Source: DAOMOP01 sp035444405
GTDB taxonomy: Bacteria > Pseudomonadota > Gammaproteobacteria > Burkholderiales > Rhodocyclaceae
Assembly: GCA_035444405.1 (NCBI GenBank)
Contig: DAOMOP010000008.1
Location: 1-49,786 of the forward strand
Reading direction: 5' to 3'
Length of the DNA stretch: 49,786 nucleotides
The notes beneath the pieces are model-generated. The model did no database searches, was not told where the DNA came from, and saw only the letters and a list, made by a program, of their open reading frames with translations. Positions 33,726 through 42,417 of the stretch are shown here, in pieces (the first letter of the stretch is position 1; each line of letters opens with the position of its first letter). The position numbers and the translations under genes are program-made.

Positions 33726-35299
33726 GTGGGCCCCGCCGTCGCCGACGTGCCGAACCGGCAATTGCGCATCATGCCCCCGTCCTCGTGCTCGAGGTTGTGG
33801 CAGTGATACATGAACAGGCCCGGCTCGCTCGGAGCGAGCAAGACCCGCACGGTCTCGCCGGCAAAGATCAGAAAGGTGTCCTTGAAGCCGGCATCGACCA
33901 GCCCGTCGCGCAGCGCCGCCGGCACGTCGCCGCCGCGGCGCTCGACGACCCGAAAGCGCACGCCGTGAATGTGCATCGGATGCGGCATCGCCATGCCGGG
34001 CCCGTCGTTCGCGAAGGTCCACAGCGTCGCCTCGCCGAGCGGCAGGCGCTCGTCGGCCGCCACGGCGCCCATCTCGAAGCGCCGTCCGTTCAGCAAACCG
34101 CGCATGTGCCGAAAGGCGAGGCGCGTATGCAGCTCGTGGCGCGGCTGCGGATTCCACGGCCGCCGCGAAGGCAGGACCGGCGCCCGGCCGGCGGTGCGTG
34201 GTCCGTCCTCGATGCGAAAGCGCGCGAGCGGCAGCTCGTCGCCCTGCGCAGGACCCGTCATCATCGCGCCCATCATGCCGCCCATCATGCGGTCCATCAT
34301 CCCGCCCATCATGCCGCCGGAGCGGTCGCCGCGGCCCATCATGTCGGACATCATCTCCATCATCGCGATCCCGCCATAGGCGCGGCTGATCAGCGCCACT
34401 TCGGTGCCCCCCGACCGCGTGCCGAAGTCCTCGACGAGCTCGATGCGCTCGAACGGCGCGAGCACGACGTAGGGCCGTTCCTGCACCCCGTCCTCGGCCG
34501 ACAACACGCCATTGTCGGTGGCGATCACCTGCATCGGCCGGCCGTCCGACCACGCCAGCTTGTAGATGCGCGCATTCGACACGTTCGCAAGCCGCAGCCG
34601 CCACGGCCGCCGCGAAACCGCGAACGCGGCGTCGGACAGGCCATTGACCAGCACCGTATCGCCGAGCACGCCGTTCATCGCGTCCATCATGGTCGGCGCG
34701 TACGCCAGCCGGGCGCCGTCACGCGCGCGCCGATCCTGCAGCACCAGACTCAGCTCCTGCTCGATGCCGGGCAGGCCCCACTGCGCTTCCTCGGCTTCGC
34801 GCACGATCAGCAGCCCGGCCAGGCCGCGGTAGACCTGGGCACCGGTCCGGCCGTGCGGATGCGGGTGGTAAAGATAGGTGCCGGCGGGATTGCGCACCGT
34901 GAATTCGTAGCGATACTGCCCACCCGGGCCGATCGCGAAGCGCGGATGCCCGTCGGCCTCTTCGGGAACGAGCATGCCGTGCCAGTGGATGACGCTGGGT
35001 TCGTCGAGGTCGTTGTGAAACTCGACGCGCACCCGCTCGCCGCGGCGCAGCTCCAGGGTGGGGCCGAGATAGGACGCCGACGGGCGCAGCGCGCCGGCAC
35101 GGCCGCGCACCACCTCACCGGCGTACCGCAGCACGGCAGTCTCGGCGCCCGGCCAGATTCGCGCGCTGTCCGCCGCGGCAGTCAACCGCAGCACGAGATC
35201 GGGCGCAGCCTCCGCCAGCACCCGCTGCACCGTCCACGGGACAGAGACCGTGGCAGCGCCGGCGCCCAGCGACTTCAGCACATTCCGTCTGGTCCACAT
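33722..35299 (-). CDS. Multicopper oxidase with Met-rich insert (CueO/CopA-like)
   Basis: 525 aa. The Tat-type signal (WTRRNVLKSLGAG) fits folded export to the periplasm. Copper ligand motifs are complete: HWHGM, HPHPHG, HPMHIHG and HCHNLEHEDGGMM. A Met-rich insert at about 315-350 (MMEMMSDMMGRGD, then repeated GGMM/DRMM) resembles the cuprous-ion entry region of CueO. It should oxidise Cu(I) and other substrates. AAGGAGG precedes the ATG at 35299. Its stop overlaps the next membrane gene. It is on the same strand as the mer genes upstream. Confidence 0.94.
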   Translation of the reverse strand: MWTRRNVLKSLGAGAATVSVPWTVQRVLAEAAPDLVLRLTAAADSARIWPGAETAVLRYAGEVVRGRAGALRPSASYLGPTLELRRGERVRVEFHNDLDEPSVIHWHGMLVPEEADGHPRFAIGPGGQYRYEFTVRNPAGTYLYHPHPHGRTGAQVYRGLAGLLIVREAEEAQWGLPGIEQELSLVLQDRRARDGARLAYAPTMMDAMNGVLGDTVLVNGLSDAAFAVSRRPWRLRLANVSNARIYKLAWSDGRPMQVIATDNGVLSAEDGVQERPYVVLAPFERIELVEDFGTRSGGTEVALISRAYGGIAMMEMMSDMMGRGDRSGGMMGGMMDRMMGGMMGAMMTGPAQGDELPLARFRIEDGPRTAGRAPVLPSRRPWNPQPRHELHTRLAFRHMRGLLNGRRFEMGAVAADERLPLGEATLWTFANDGPGMAMPHPMHIHGVRFRVVERRGGDVPAALRDGLVDAGFKDTFLIFAGETVRVLLAPSEPGLFMYHCHNLEHEDGGMMRNCRFGTSATAGPT

Positions 35300-35449
35300 G
35301 TCGAATCCTCCTTGGCGCGGCACCGCCGGGCGCCGTGCCTATCGCATCGATTCGCCGCGCGGCGGCACCGTTCGGGCGGTGCGTGCGCGCCAACGCAGCG
35401 ACGCGCGCCGTCGCGCGGCGGCCCTCACGGGTCTGGGCAATGCGGGCGT

Positions 35450-36055
35450 TCACAGCTTTCCGGTCGCGCGCAGCCGCTCGATCATCGGCTCCAGCGTGTC
35501 GCGCGCGAACTCGGGCGAGATCGCGCCGATGTGCTTGTACGCGATGCGCCCGTCCGCGCCGATCAGAAAGGTCTCCGGCATGCCATACACGCCCCACTCG
35601 ATGCCCACGCGCCCGTCCACATCGGCGCCGCTGCGGGTGTAGGGATCGCCATATTGCGCGAGCCAGCGTGCCGCGTCCTCGGGCGGGTCCTTGTAGTTGA
35701 TGCCGTAGATCGGCACCACCCCGCGCGCCTGCAGATCGACGAACACCGGGTGCTCGACACGGCATGCGACGCACCAGGACGCGAAGAAATTGACCAGCGA
35801 GACCTCGCCGTTCACGACGTCGGCGCTCGACAGGCCGAGGTTTCTGCCCTCGACCGGCGGCAGCGCGAACTCGGGCACCGCCTTGCCGATCAGCGGCGAC
35901 GGCAGCTCGCGGGGCTTGAGCGTCAACCCGATCGCGAACACGACGACGAGCACGGCGAACACCGCGATCGGCACCAGGTAGGTCCAGCGCCGCCTTCGGG
36001 GCTCCGCCGCTGCGTTTGTGGCAGACGGAGATGGCTTGCGGGTATCGGTATTCAT
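35450..36055 (-). CDS. TlpA/DsbE-type thiol:disulfide oxidoreductase
   Basis: A 201-aa protein with an N-terminal membrane anchor (about 24-45). The thioredoxin domain has LVNFFASWCVACRVEHP (C95, C98) and the cis-Pro region YGMPETFLI, and GINYKD, characteristic of CcmG/DsbE proteins of cytochrome c maturation. Here it is embedded in a metal-resistance run rather than a ccm operon, so it may reduce Cys in the neighbouring secreted proteins. GGGAGAA precedes the ATG. Confidence 0.9.
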   Translation of the reverse strand: MNTDTRKPSPSATNAAAEPRRRRWTYLVPIAVFAVLVVVFAIGLTLKPRELPSPLIGKAVPEFALPPVEGRNLGLSSADVVNGEVSLVNFFASWCVACRVEHPVFVDLQARGVVPIYGINYKDPPEDAARWLAQYGDPYTRSGADVDGRVGIEWGVYGMPETFLIGADGRIAYKHIGAISPEFARDTLEPMIERLRATGKL

Positions 36056-36078
36056 GACGTTCTCCCGTGCGCTTCGCT

Positions 36079-36987
36079 TCAGTGCTCGAGGCCGCGCCCG
36101 TCACGGGCGATCGCGACCCACGTCGCGCCGCCGTCCCGGCTCACGAAGACGTTGCGCTTGAACGTCGCGACCGCGTATTCGTTGCGGCTCGCGGGGTTCT
36201 GAGCGATGTACGCGACCGCATCGCCGGCAAGCGGCGGCAGCGCCACCTCGACCGCCGCGCCGCTCGAGCGGTCGAGGCGGTGCAAGCTCGCCGTGCCGTC
36301 GTAGCCCGAATACCACAGGTGTCTGGCGTCGAGATCGAAGAACACCGCGAGGGTCTGCCCATCCGCGACGCGGCGAAAGCGCTCCGCCGCATCGTCGGAC
36401 ACGAACAGGCCATCGCCCGTGCCCATCGCGACGACGGCCGGGTCGGTCGGATGCACGGCGAGACTCGCCGGCTCGCCGGTGAGGCCCACGCCGGCCGCCG
36501 GCTTCCACGCGAAGCCGTCATTGCGGGTATGGTAGATGCCCACCGATTTCATGCGCGAGTTCGGCACCGCGTTGAACACATACACGGCGTGGGTCTCGAA
36601 ACCGGCGGCAAGCAGGTGAAAATCGGCCTCGCCTTCGAGGCCGAGCTTCGTCCAGGTCTTGCCGCCGTCGTCGCTGCGGATCAGCCCGAACGGGTTCGCG
36701 AGCCCGGAGCGCGGCGCCGGATGGCCGCTGCTGTAGAAGCGCTCGCGGGTCGCGGTGAAGCCCATGTAGTCGTGCTCGGGGCCGGGCGCCTTGGCCCAGC
36801 GGCCGGCCTCGTAGATCGCAAGGCCGTGGTGGCTCGGCACGTACAGGCGGGCGCCGTCGCCGCTCCAGGCCAGGCCATGGACGTGGGTCAGCGTGACGCC
36901 GGCCTGCGCAGTGCCGGCCGCCAGCCACACCAGTGCGGCGAACGCGCCGAGCAGGCGCACGACGAAGGCGGATGGTAGAACGCTCAT
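36079..36987 (-). CDS. Secreted BNR/sialidase-like beta-propeller (F510_1955-type)
   Basis: A 302-aa protein with a signal peptide (about 1-29, TAQAG). BNR-type Asp-box repeats are visible: IRSDDGGKTWTKLG, HTRNDGFAWKP, and VSRDGGATWVAI near the end. The first strand THVHGLAWSGDG is typical of the family annotated as F510_1955-like glycosyl hydrolases, for which no enzyme activity is established. CAGGAG precedes the ATG. It lies 23 bp upstream of the TlpA/DsbE gene. Confidence 0.85.
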   Translation of the reverse strand: MSVLPSAFVVRLLGAFAALVWLAAGTAQAGVTLTHVHGLAWSGDGARLYVPSHHGLAIYEAGRWAKAPGPEHDYMGFTATRERFYSSGHPAPRSGLANPFGLIRSDDGGKTWTKLGLEGEADFHLLAAGFETHAVYVFNAVPNSRMKSVGIYHTRNDGFAWKPAAGVGLTGEPASLAVHPTDPAVVAMGTGDGLFVSDDAAERFRRVADGQTLAVFFDLDARHLWYSGYDGTASLHRLDRSSGAAVEVALPPLAGDAVAYIAQNPASRNEYAVATFKRNVFVSRDGGATWVAIARDGRGLEH

Positions 36988-37140
36988 GAATCGACTCCTG
37001 AAATGTGAACAAATCGCAAACCGCGCTGCAGTTGCTGCGATCGGGTGCCGGAAGGTTTGCCGCGCGCTCGCGTGCCAAGCGGCGGGTTCCGGCTCCGACG
37101 GCGCAGGCGGACGGCCGACGCCGCCGCGCCAAGGTCGCGT

Positions 37141-37506
37141 TCAGGAGAGTCTTGGAGGCCGCCACGGCCCGGCCGGATCGCCGGATGGCACGCGCGATGC
37201 TGTGGCCACTGCGATCCCGTCGCCGGACGGCGCGTCGGGCAGCGGCGTGCCCGCAGGCAGCAGGAGATGAATGTTGACGGTCTTGCACTGCTGGCCCGCT
37301 TTACAGCGCAGCGGGTCGCCGGACTGCGCCTGTGCATCGTCGGCAGCGGTGTCCGCCCTGCTGCAACACGGCGGCCCGCTACCGGTCAGCCCGGCTGCCG
37401 GCGTGCTCTGCATCGCGCAGACGGCCGGCAAGTCCAGGCCTGCCCACGCATACACGGGAAGCGCGACGATCAGCAGCAGGACGACGAGTTGCTTCAAAGT
37501 GCGCAT
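37141..37506 (-). CDS. Small secreted Cys-rich protein of the metal locus
   Basis: A 121-aa protein with a signal peptide (about 1-22). The mature part has five or so Cys (AVCAMQ, PPCCSR, LRCKAG, QQCKTV) and ends with GPWRPPRLS, an ending shared with DUF2946-like small proteins of copper loci. It has no known enzyme motif. It could bind metal or signal in the periplasm. It sits 36 bp from the NHL gene upstream and 153 bp from the BNR gene downstream. Confidence 0.65.
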   Translation of the reverse strand: MRTLKQLVVLLLIVALPVYAWAGLDLPAVCAMQSTPAAGLTGSGPPCCSRADTAADDAQAQSGDPLRCKAGQQCKTVNIHLLLPAGTPLPDAPSGDGIAVATASRVPSGDPAGPWRPPRLS

Positions 37507-37542
37507 GCGGGTATTTGCGATCTCTCGATGCAGTCGGCGCGC

Positions 37543-38526
37543 TCAGCGCCGCGCCGGGCGCCAGCGCGTGATCCGGTGATTGCCGAAATCGACGACGAAC
37601 ACCGTGCCGTCGTCGCCGGCGGCCGCGGCGATCGGATACAAGAGCTCGCCCGGCCCGCTTCCCTTGGTCCCGAAACGCGTCAGGAATGTTCCGTCGGCGG
37701 CGAACTTCTGGATGCGGTGATTGTAGAAATCCGCGGCGAGCACGTTTCCGTCGGCGTCGACGACGACGCTCGTGACCGTCGCGAACCAGCCATTGAACGA
37801 CCCGAAGACGTTCATCGCAAACGGGCCGCCCCACTTGTGCGAGAAGGCGCCGTCGGCGCTAAAGGCCTGGATGCGGTCGTTGTAGCCGTCGGCGACGAAG
37901 AGCGTGCCGTCCGCAGCGCGCGCGACGTCGGTCGGATAGTTGAAGCGGCCCGCGCGGATGCCGATCTCGCGGGTCGCGCCCCACTGGCGCACGAAGCCCC
38001 CGTCCGCGTCGAGCTGCTGGACGCGCTGGTTGTAGAAGTCCGCGACGAACAGCGCGCCGTCGGGCGCGACCGCCACCCCGCCCGGCGCGTCGAACTCGCC
38101 GGGGCCGCTGCCCCTCCGCCCGATCAGGGCGAGTGGCGTGCCATGGAGCCCGAACACCTGGATACGGTCGTTGAAGTACTCGGCGACAAAGAGCCGCCCG
38201 TCGTGCACGGTCAGGTTCATCGGCCGGCCGAGCTCGCCCGGCGCGCTGCCCGGTGTGCCGAACGCGCGCCTGAAGCGCCCCTCCCGGTCGAAGACCTGAA
38301 TGCGGCCATTGCGCGAGTCGGCGACGAAGACCTCGTCACCGACCACCGCAATGCCGGTCGGGTCGTCGAACTGTCCGGGTCCGCGGCCGCGCTCGCCCCA
38401 GGCGCCGACGAATACGTATGCGGGCTCCCTGGCCGACGGCACGAATGCGAGCCACCCGGCGACGAGCAGCGCCGCGAGCACGATCAGCACGCCACCGCCG
38501 AACCTGATCAGGCGCCGCGGCTTCAT
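37543..38526 (-). CDS. NHL-repeat beta-propeller, membrane-anchored
   Basis: 327 aa. An N-terminal anchor (about 8-28) is followed by six NHL repeats, each with the pattern xGxxxxPxxIAVxxDGxxFVADxxNxRIQxF. Examples are DDPTGIAVVGDEVFVADSRN and NYPTDVARAADGTLFVADGY. NHL propellers are protein- or ligand-binding platforms. Placed in a mercury/copper run beside another secreted propeller, it may scaffold periplasmic proteins. It is 12 bp after the outer-membrane-type gene, so it is very likely co-transcribed. Confidence 0.9.
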   Translation of the reverse strand: MKPRRLIRFGGGVLIVLAALLVAGWLAFVPSAREPAYVFVGAWGERGRGPGQFDDPTGIAVVGDEVFVADSRNGRIQVFDREGRFRRAFGTPGSAPGELGRPMNLTVHDGRLFVAEYFNDRIQVFGLHGTPLALIGRRGSGPGEFDAPGGVAVAPDGALFVADFYNQRVQQLDADGGFVRQWGATREIGIRAGRFNYPTDVARAADGTLFVADGYNDRIQAFSADGAFSHKWGGPFAMNVFGSFNGWFATVTSVVVDADGNVLAADFYNHRIQKFAADGTFLTRFGTKGSGPGELLYPIAAAAGDDGTVFVVDFGNHRITRWRPARR

Positions 38527-38538
38527 CGCTCACACGGC

Positions 38539-39432
38539 TCAGAAATTGACACGGAAGCCGGCGGTCACGCCGTAGTCGTGGCCGAGCGCGTTGCCGTTGA
38601 GGCGCTGGGCCACCGGAATCTGCACGCCCGCCTCGACGATCCATCTCTTCGTGACGTATTGCAGGCCGGGCGACAGGAACAGCGTCGTGCCGCCCGAATC
38701 CGGGTCACGGCGGCCGCCGGCACGGTCGCGCGCCGCATGCACGAGATTGGCCTCGAGCACGCCATAGACGAAGGCCGGCACGCCCGCGGACAGCTCGCGC
38801 GGCCACAGGCGGTATTGCACCGAACCGTCCAGACGCGCGACATGGCCGGCGCGCCGCCCGTGCGCCTTGCCGTGCGCGAGGTAGCTCAGCTGGCCGTCGA
38901 ACTGCACCGCCAGCGTCTGCCAGGTCGCGACCACCCCGCCGAGCATGTCCCATGCACCCGAGCCGGGCTGCAGCGGCGGCGGCAGGACGCCGTGGCGATC
39001 ACGCACCCGGCTGCGTCCGGTCGGCGCCTTGATGCCGGCGAACGGCGCGACGCGCACGGTCTGCCCCGGCGCATTGTGCTCGTACGCGGTAAGACGCCCC
39101 AGCACCGTGAGATCGCCGAGACCGCGGCCGCGCCGGCGCACCCCGTCCGCGCCCGCGCGCCTGTCGAGCCGCTTGTCGAACCACGGCAGCATGCCGAACA
39201 GCGCGAAATCGCGCGTCACGCCGTAGCCCAGCACCGACACCACCCCGGCGACGCGCAGGTCGCGCCGCGCCGCGGTCGGGTCGTCGGCGAGCTTCAGTCC
39301 GATGGCCTGCTCGCGCAGCACCCAGCCGCCCGTCTGCACCGGCAGCGCCGTGTTGAACGTGATCGGCGCGCCCCACGCGCTGGCACTGCACAGGCAGCAT
39401 GTGGCCAGCGCCGCCGTGATCGGCGCGCTCAT
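38539..39432 (-). CDS. Outer-membrane beta-barrel-type protein (transporter/DUF3034-like)
   Basis: A 297-aa protein with a signal peptide (about 1-21, AWGAP). The rest is alternating short amphipathic strands (DFALFGMLPWFDKRL, SPGLQYVTKRWIVEAGVQIP) ending in an aromatic C-terminal residue (GFRVNF), the mark of outer-membrane barrels. Similar proteins are annotated as putative MetA-pathway or transporter barrels in metal loci. The ATG overlaps the merP-like stop (ATGA). The exact function is not readable. Confidence 0.72.
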   Translation of the reverse strand: MSAPITAALATCCLCSASAWGAPITFNTALPVQTGGWVLREQAIGLKLADDPTAARRDLRVAGVVSVLGYGVTRDFALFGMLPWFDKRLDRRAGADGVRRRGRGLGDLTVLGRLTAYEHNAPGQTVRVAPFAGIKAPTGRSRVRDRHGVLPPPLQPGSGAWDMLGGVVATWQTLAVQFDGQLSYLAHGKAHGRRAGHVARLDGSVQYRLWPRELSAGVPAFVYGVLEANLVHAARDRAGGRRDPDSGGTTLFLSPGLQYVTKRWIVEAGVQIPVAQRLNGNALGHDYGVTAGFRVNF

Positions 39433-39770
39433 CTGGCCCGCCCTCCGATCGCCTCCGCGCCGGCGCCCTCGAGCGCTTCGAAGCGTCGAAGGCTGAAGCC
39501 TGCCGCACGCACCGCCTGATCGGCGATCGCCTCGTCGAGCGTTGCGCCCTTGGCCATCGTCACCGACACGGTGCCGCTGGCGATATCGGTGTCGACGCGC
39601 TCGACGCCTTCGATCGCGGCGAGCTTCTTCTCGATGCCGTAGGCGCAGAACGGGCACGCGAGGCCGTCGACGTGAATCCGGTAGGCTTGCTGAGCCGGCG
39701 CCGCAGAGGCGGCCAGCGCGAAAAGCGTCGCGACGGCGAAGCGGCAGGCTGTCGTTTTCACATTCCTCAT
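39429..39770 (-). CDS. merP: Periplasmic heavy-metal-associated protein (MerP-like)
   Basis: A 113-aa protein with a signal peptide (about 1-27, APAQQ). The HMA domain carries the metal pair C39 and C42 in GLACPFCAYGIEKKL. This differs from classical MerP (GMTCAAC) but the fold order (betaalphabeta) is kept. It has an extra ~40-residue tail. It lies after merA, whereas merP normally precedes it, so the symbol is by position and domain only. Translation is coupled to the barrel gene. Confidence 0.72.
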   Translation of the reverse strand: MRNVKTTACRFAVATLFALAASAAPAQQAYRIHVDGLACPFCAYGIEKKLAAIEGVERVDTDIASGTVSVTMAKGATLDEAIADQAVRAAGFSLRRFEALEGAGAEAIGGRAR

Positions 39771-39865
39771 CTCGTGCTCCCGAAGAAGAAGACATTCCCT
39801 CCAAGCTGCCCCCGGACCACGACACGCGGTCGAGCCCCGTGCGCCGGCGGCACGCGCCGCGCGCG

Positions 39866-41362
39866 CTATCCGGCGCAGCAGGACAGCCGCCCGACATCCG
39901 TAACGAACGCCTGCGCGGCAAGCTTCAAGCCCTCGACCATCGTCAGATACGGGAACAACTGGTCGGCCAGCTCCTGTACGCTCATCCGGTGGCGGATCGC
40001 CAGCGCCGCCGCCTGGATCAGCTCGCCCGCCTCGGGGGCCACCGCCTGCACGCCGATCAGCCGCCCCGTGCCGGCTTGCGCGACCAGCTTGATGAAGCCG
40101 CGCGTGTCGAAGTTCGCGAGCGCCCGCGGCACGGCGTCGAGCGGCAGCGTGCGGCTGTCGGTCTCGATGCCCTCGCGCTGCGCCTCGGCCTCCGAGAGCC
40201 CGACGGTGGCGACCTGCGGGTCGGTGAACACCACGGCCGGCATCACCCGCAGGTCGAGCCGGGCCTTGCCACCGGTCATGTTGATCGCGGCGCGCGTGCC
40301 GGCGGCCGCCGCGACGTAGACCCGCTGCGGCTGGTCGGTGCAATCGCCGGCGGCGTAGATCGCGGGGGCGCTGGTCTGCATCGCCCGGTCGACGACGATG
40401 GCGCCTTGCGCGCTCACCGCAACGCCCGCCGCGTCGAGGTTCAGGTCGCGGGTATTCGGGGCGCGGCCGGTGGCGACGAGCAGCTTGTCGGCGCACAACG
40501 TATCCTGTCCGACCGTAAGCACGAACTCGCCGCCGGCATAGGTGACCCGGCGCGCCTGCGTGCGCGCCAGCACGGCGATGCCCTCGGCGCGGAAAGCGGC
40601 CGTCACGGCTTCGCCGATGGCCGGGTCCTCGCGACCCAGCAGCCTGTGGCGCGCCAGCATCGTGACCCGGCTCCCGAGCCGGGCAAAGGCTTGCGCCAGC
40701 TCGACCGCGACCGCCGACGAGCCGATCACCGCAAGCCGGGGCGGAATCGTCTCGCTCGCGAGCGCGTCGGCCGAGGTCCAGAACGGCGTTTCCGCGAGAC
40801 CGGGAATGGGCGGTATGGCCGGGCAGGCGCCGGTGGCGACCAGGCAGCGGTCGAATGCCACCTCTCGCTCGCCGCCGCCGTCGTTCAGCCGCACGACGAG
40901 GCGGTTGCCGTCGCGGAAGCGGGCTTCACCGCGCAGCACGGTGACGGCTGGATTGCCCGCCAGCATGTCCTCGTACTTCGCGTGGCGCAGCGCCTCGACG
41001 CGCGCCTGCTGCAGGGCCAGCAGCCGTGCGCGGTCGATCGCCGGCGCGCTCGCCGCGATGCCGCCGTCGAACGGGCTCTCGCGGCGCAAATGGGCGACGT
41101 GGGCGGCGCGGATCATGATCTTGGAAGGGACGCAGCCGACATTGACGCAGGTGCCGCCGAGCGTGCCGCGCTCGATCAGCGTGACCTGCGCGCCATTCTC
41201 GGCAGCCTTCAGCGCCGCCGCCATCGCCGCCGCGCCGCTGCCGATGACGGCGATCCGCGGGCGCGCGTCGTCGCGTCCGGAGCGGGGCATTTCGAGCCGC
41301 GCGTCGCGAACCGGGACGGTGCGCGACGCGCGGGCCGTGCCGTCGAACTCGAGCTCGATCAT
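39866..41362 (-). CDS. merA: Mercuric reductase
   Basis: A 498-aa flavoprotein. It has the FAD site AVIGSGAAAMAAALKA, redox Cys C72 and C77 in GGTCVNVGCVPSK, the NADPH site AVIGSSAVAVELAQAF, IYAAGDCTD, and the C-terminal vicinal C495-C496 (LSCCAG) that hands Hg(II) to the active site. It lacks the N-terminal HMA domain found in many MerA proteins; about 33 residues precede the FAD motif. It reduces Hg(II) to Hg(0). The ATG at 41362 overlaps the merF stop. Confidence 0.95.
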   Translation of the reverse strand: MIELEFDGTARASRTVPVRDARLEMPRSGRDDARPRIAVIGSGAAAMAAALKAAENGAQVTLIERGTLGGTCVNVGCVPSKIMIRAAHVAHLRRESPFDGGIAASAPAIDRARLLALQQARVEALRHAKYEDMLAGNPAVTVLRGEARFRDGNRLVVRLNDGGGEREVAFDRCLVATGACPAIPPIPGLAETPFWTSADALASETIPPRLAVIGSSAVAVELAQAFARLGSRVTMLARHRLLGREDPAIGEAVTAAFRAEGIAVLARTQARRVTYAGGEFVLTVGQDTLCADKLLVATGRAPNTRDLNLDAAGVAVSAQGAIVVDRAMQTSAPAIYAAGDCTDQPQRVYVAAAAGTRAAINMTGGKARLDLRVMPAVVFTDPQVATVGLSEAEAQREGIETDSRTLPLDAVPRALANFDTRGFIKLVAQAGTGRLIGVQAVAPEAGELIQAAALAIRHRMSVQELADQLFPYLTMVEGLKLAAQAFVTDVGRLSCCAG

Positions 41363-41604
41363 CGTTTTCCGCCCTCGCCGTCGAGCGTGCGACAGGCCTG
41401 GGCCTGACGACGCTTTTGCCAAGCGTAAGCGGTGATGCCGAGAAACGTCGCCAGCATCGGGAACAGCACGTAGTCGAGATAGCCGACCCATGCGGCGGCG
41501 CCGAACGCGGCGAGCGACGCGGCCAGCAGCGGGGTAAAACAGCACACTGCGGTGACGGCGGAGCCGCCGATGCCGATTCGCATCAGCTTCGCATGCTTGT
41601 CCAT
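41359..41604 (-). CDS. merF: Mercury transporter MerF
   Basis: 81 aa, the classical MerF length, with two membrane helices. The first carries the mercury pair C21-C22 in TAVCCFTPLLAASLAAFG. The second cytoplasmic Cys pair of MerF is reduced to a single Cys (C71, QAQACRT). It brings Hg(II) to MerA. AAGGAACAGATC precedes the ATG at 41604; an ATG 15 bp upstream is less well placed. No merT is present here. Confidence 0.92.
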   Translation of the reverse strand: MDKHAKLMRIGIGGSAVTAVCCFTPLLAASLAAFGAAAWVGYLDYVLFPMLATFLGITAYAWQKRRQAQACRTLDGEGGKR

Positions 41605-41683
41605 GATCTGTTCCTTCATGCGCCACGGCCGTTCTTGGGTTGCGGCACGAGCATCTCCTTTCAGGCCGTCGCTCGATGCACTA

Positions 41684-41714
41684 AGGTTAGTTCCGTAGTC
41701 GACTACGGAGTCAA
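41684..41714 (-). promoter_or_regulatory. mer operator/promoter
   Basis: On the minus strand, -35 TTGACT (41709-41714) and -10 TAACCT (41684-41689) are separated by 19 bp, the over-long spacer diagnostic of MerR-controlled promoters. The spacer contains the perfect 16-bp dyad CCGTAGTCGACTACGG (41693-41708). It drives merF-merA and lies next to the merR start, so MerR represses and activates from one site. Confidence 0.93.
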
Positions 41715-41719
41715 GCGCG

Positions 41720-42172
41720 ATGGAGAGACCCTCGGAGAACCTGACCATCGGTGCCCTCGCCAAGGCTGCCGGCGTCAGCGTCGAGACCATCCGCTTCTAC
41801 CAGCGCAGGCGGCTGCTGCCGACACCGGCGCGGCCCTGCGGCGGCATCCGTCGCTACGGCAGCGCCGACGTCGTGCGCGTCAGGTTCATCAAGGCGGCGC
41901 AGCGGCTGGGGTTCAGCCTGGACGAGGTCGGCGGGCTCCTGAAGCTCGAGGATGGCACGCATTGCGGCGAGGCCGCGAAGCTGGCCTCGCTCCGACTGGC
42001 CGACGTACGCGTGCGCCTCGCCGAGCTCGCACGAATCGAAGCGGCACTGGCCAAGCTGGTCGCGCAATGCCGAACACGGCAAGGCAACGTTTCTTGTCCA
42101 TTGATTGCCGCGCTGCATGAACCCGGTCCGAGCGCAGCCGGAGCCGAGGACGGTACTGGAACGACCTGCTGA
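41720..42172 (+). CDS. merR: Mercury-responsive regulator MerR
   Basis: 150 aa. The MerR helix-turn-helix (IGALAKAAGVSVETIRFYQR) is followed by RRLLPTPARPCGGIRRYG. The three mercury-binding Cys fall exactly at C82 (DGTHCGEA), C117 (LVAQCRT) and C126 (NVSCPLI), as in Tn21/Tn501 MerR, so this is a true Hg sensor and not a zinc or copper relative. It is divergent from merF across the operator. Confidence 0.96.
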   Translation: MERPSENLTIGALAKAAGVSVETIRFYQRRRLLPTPARPCGGIRRYGSADVVRVRFIKAAQRLGFSLDEVGGLLKLEDGTHCGEAAKLASLRLADVRVRLAELARIEAALAKLVAQCRTRQGNVSCPLIAALHEPGPSAAGAEDGTGTTC

Positions 42173-42348
42173 GACGCACGCAAGACCAGCGGCCGCGGGG
42201 GATCCGCGCCGCGTCTCGAGGACAGCCCGCTCGAAATCACCCGAAGCTCACCACGCGCGCGGATGCAGCGCACTTCCATTCGGCGGCCCGGCGACCGTTG
42301 CGGTTCGGTGTGCGCGAGAGCGCGAACGACACCGGGCCGGCGCCGCCT

Positions 42349-42374
42349 GGAACCTTGTCGGTGGCTCGCGCGTC
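42349..42374 (+). promoter_or_regulatory. Predicted ECF-sigma promoter of the methyltransferase operon
   Basis: GGAACC (42349-42354) and CGTC (42371-42374) are 16 bp apart, the classic -35/-10 pair of many ECF sigma factors (AAC and CGT cores). It lies 44 bp before the cupin ATG at 42418. The operon it heads encodes an ECF sigma factor, so autoregulation is likely. The match is by eye. Confidence 0.6.
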
Positions 42375-42417
42375 CTTCCGGCAAAAACAGGGAGGATCCC
42401 CAACGGAGGACCAGACC

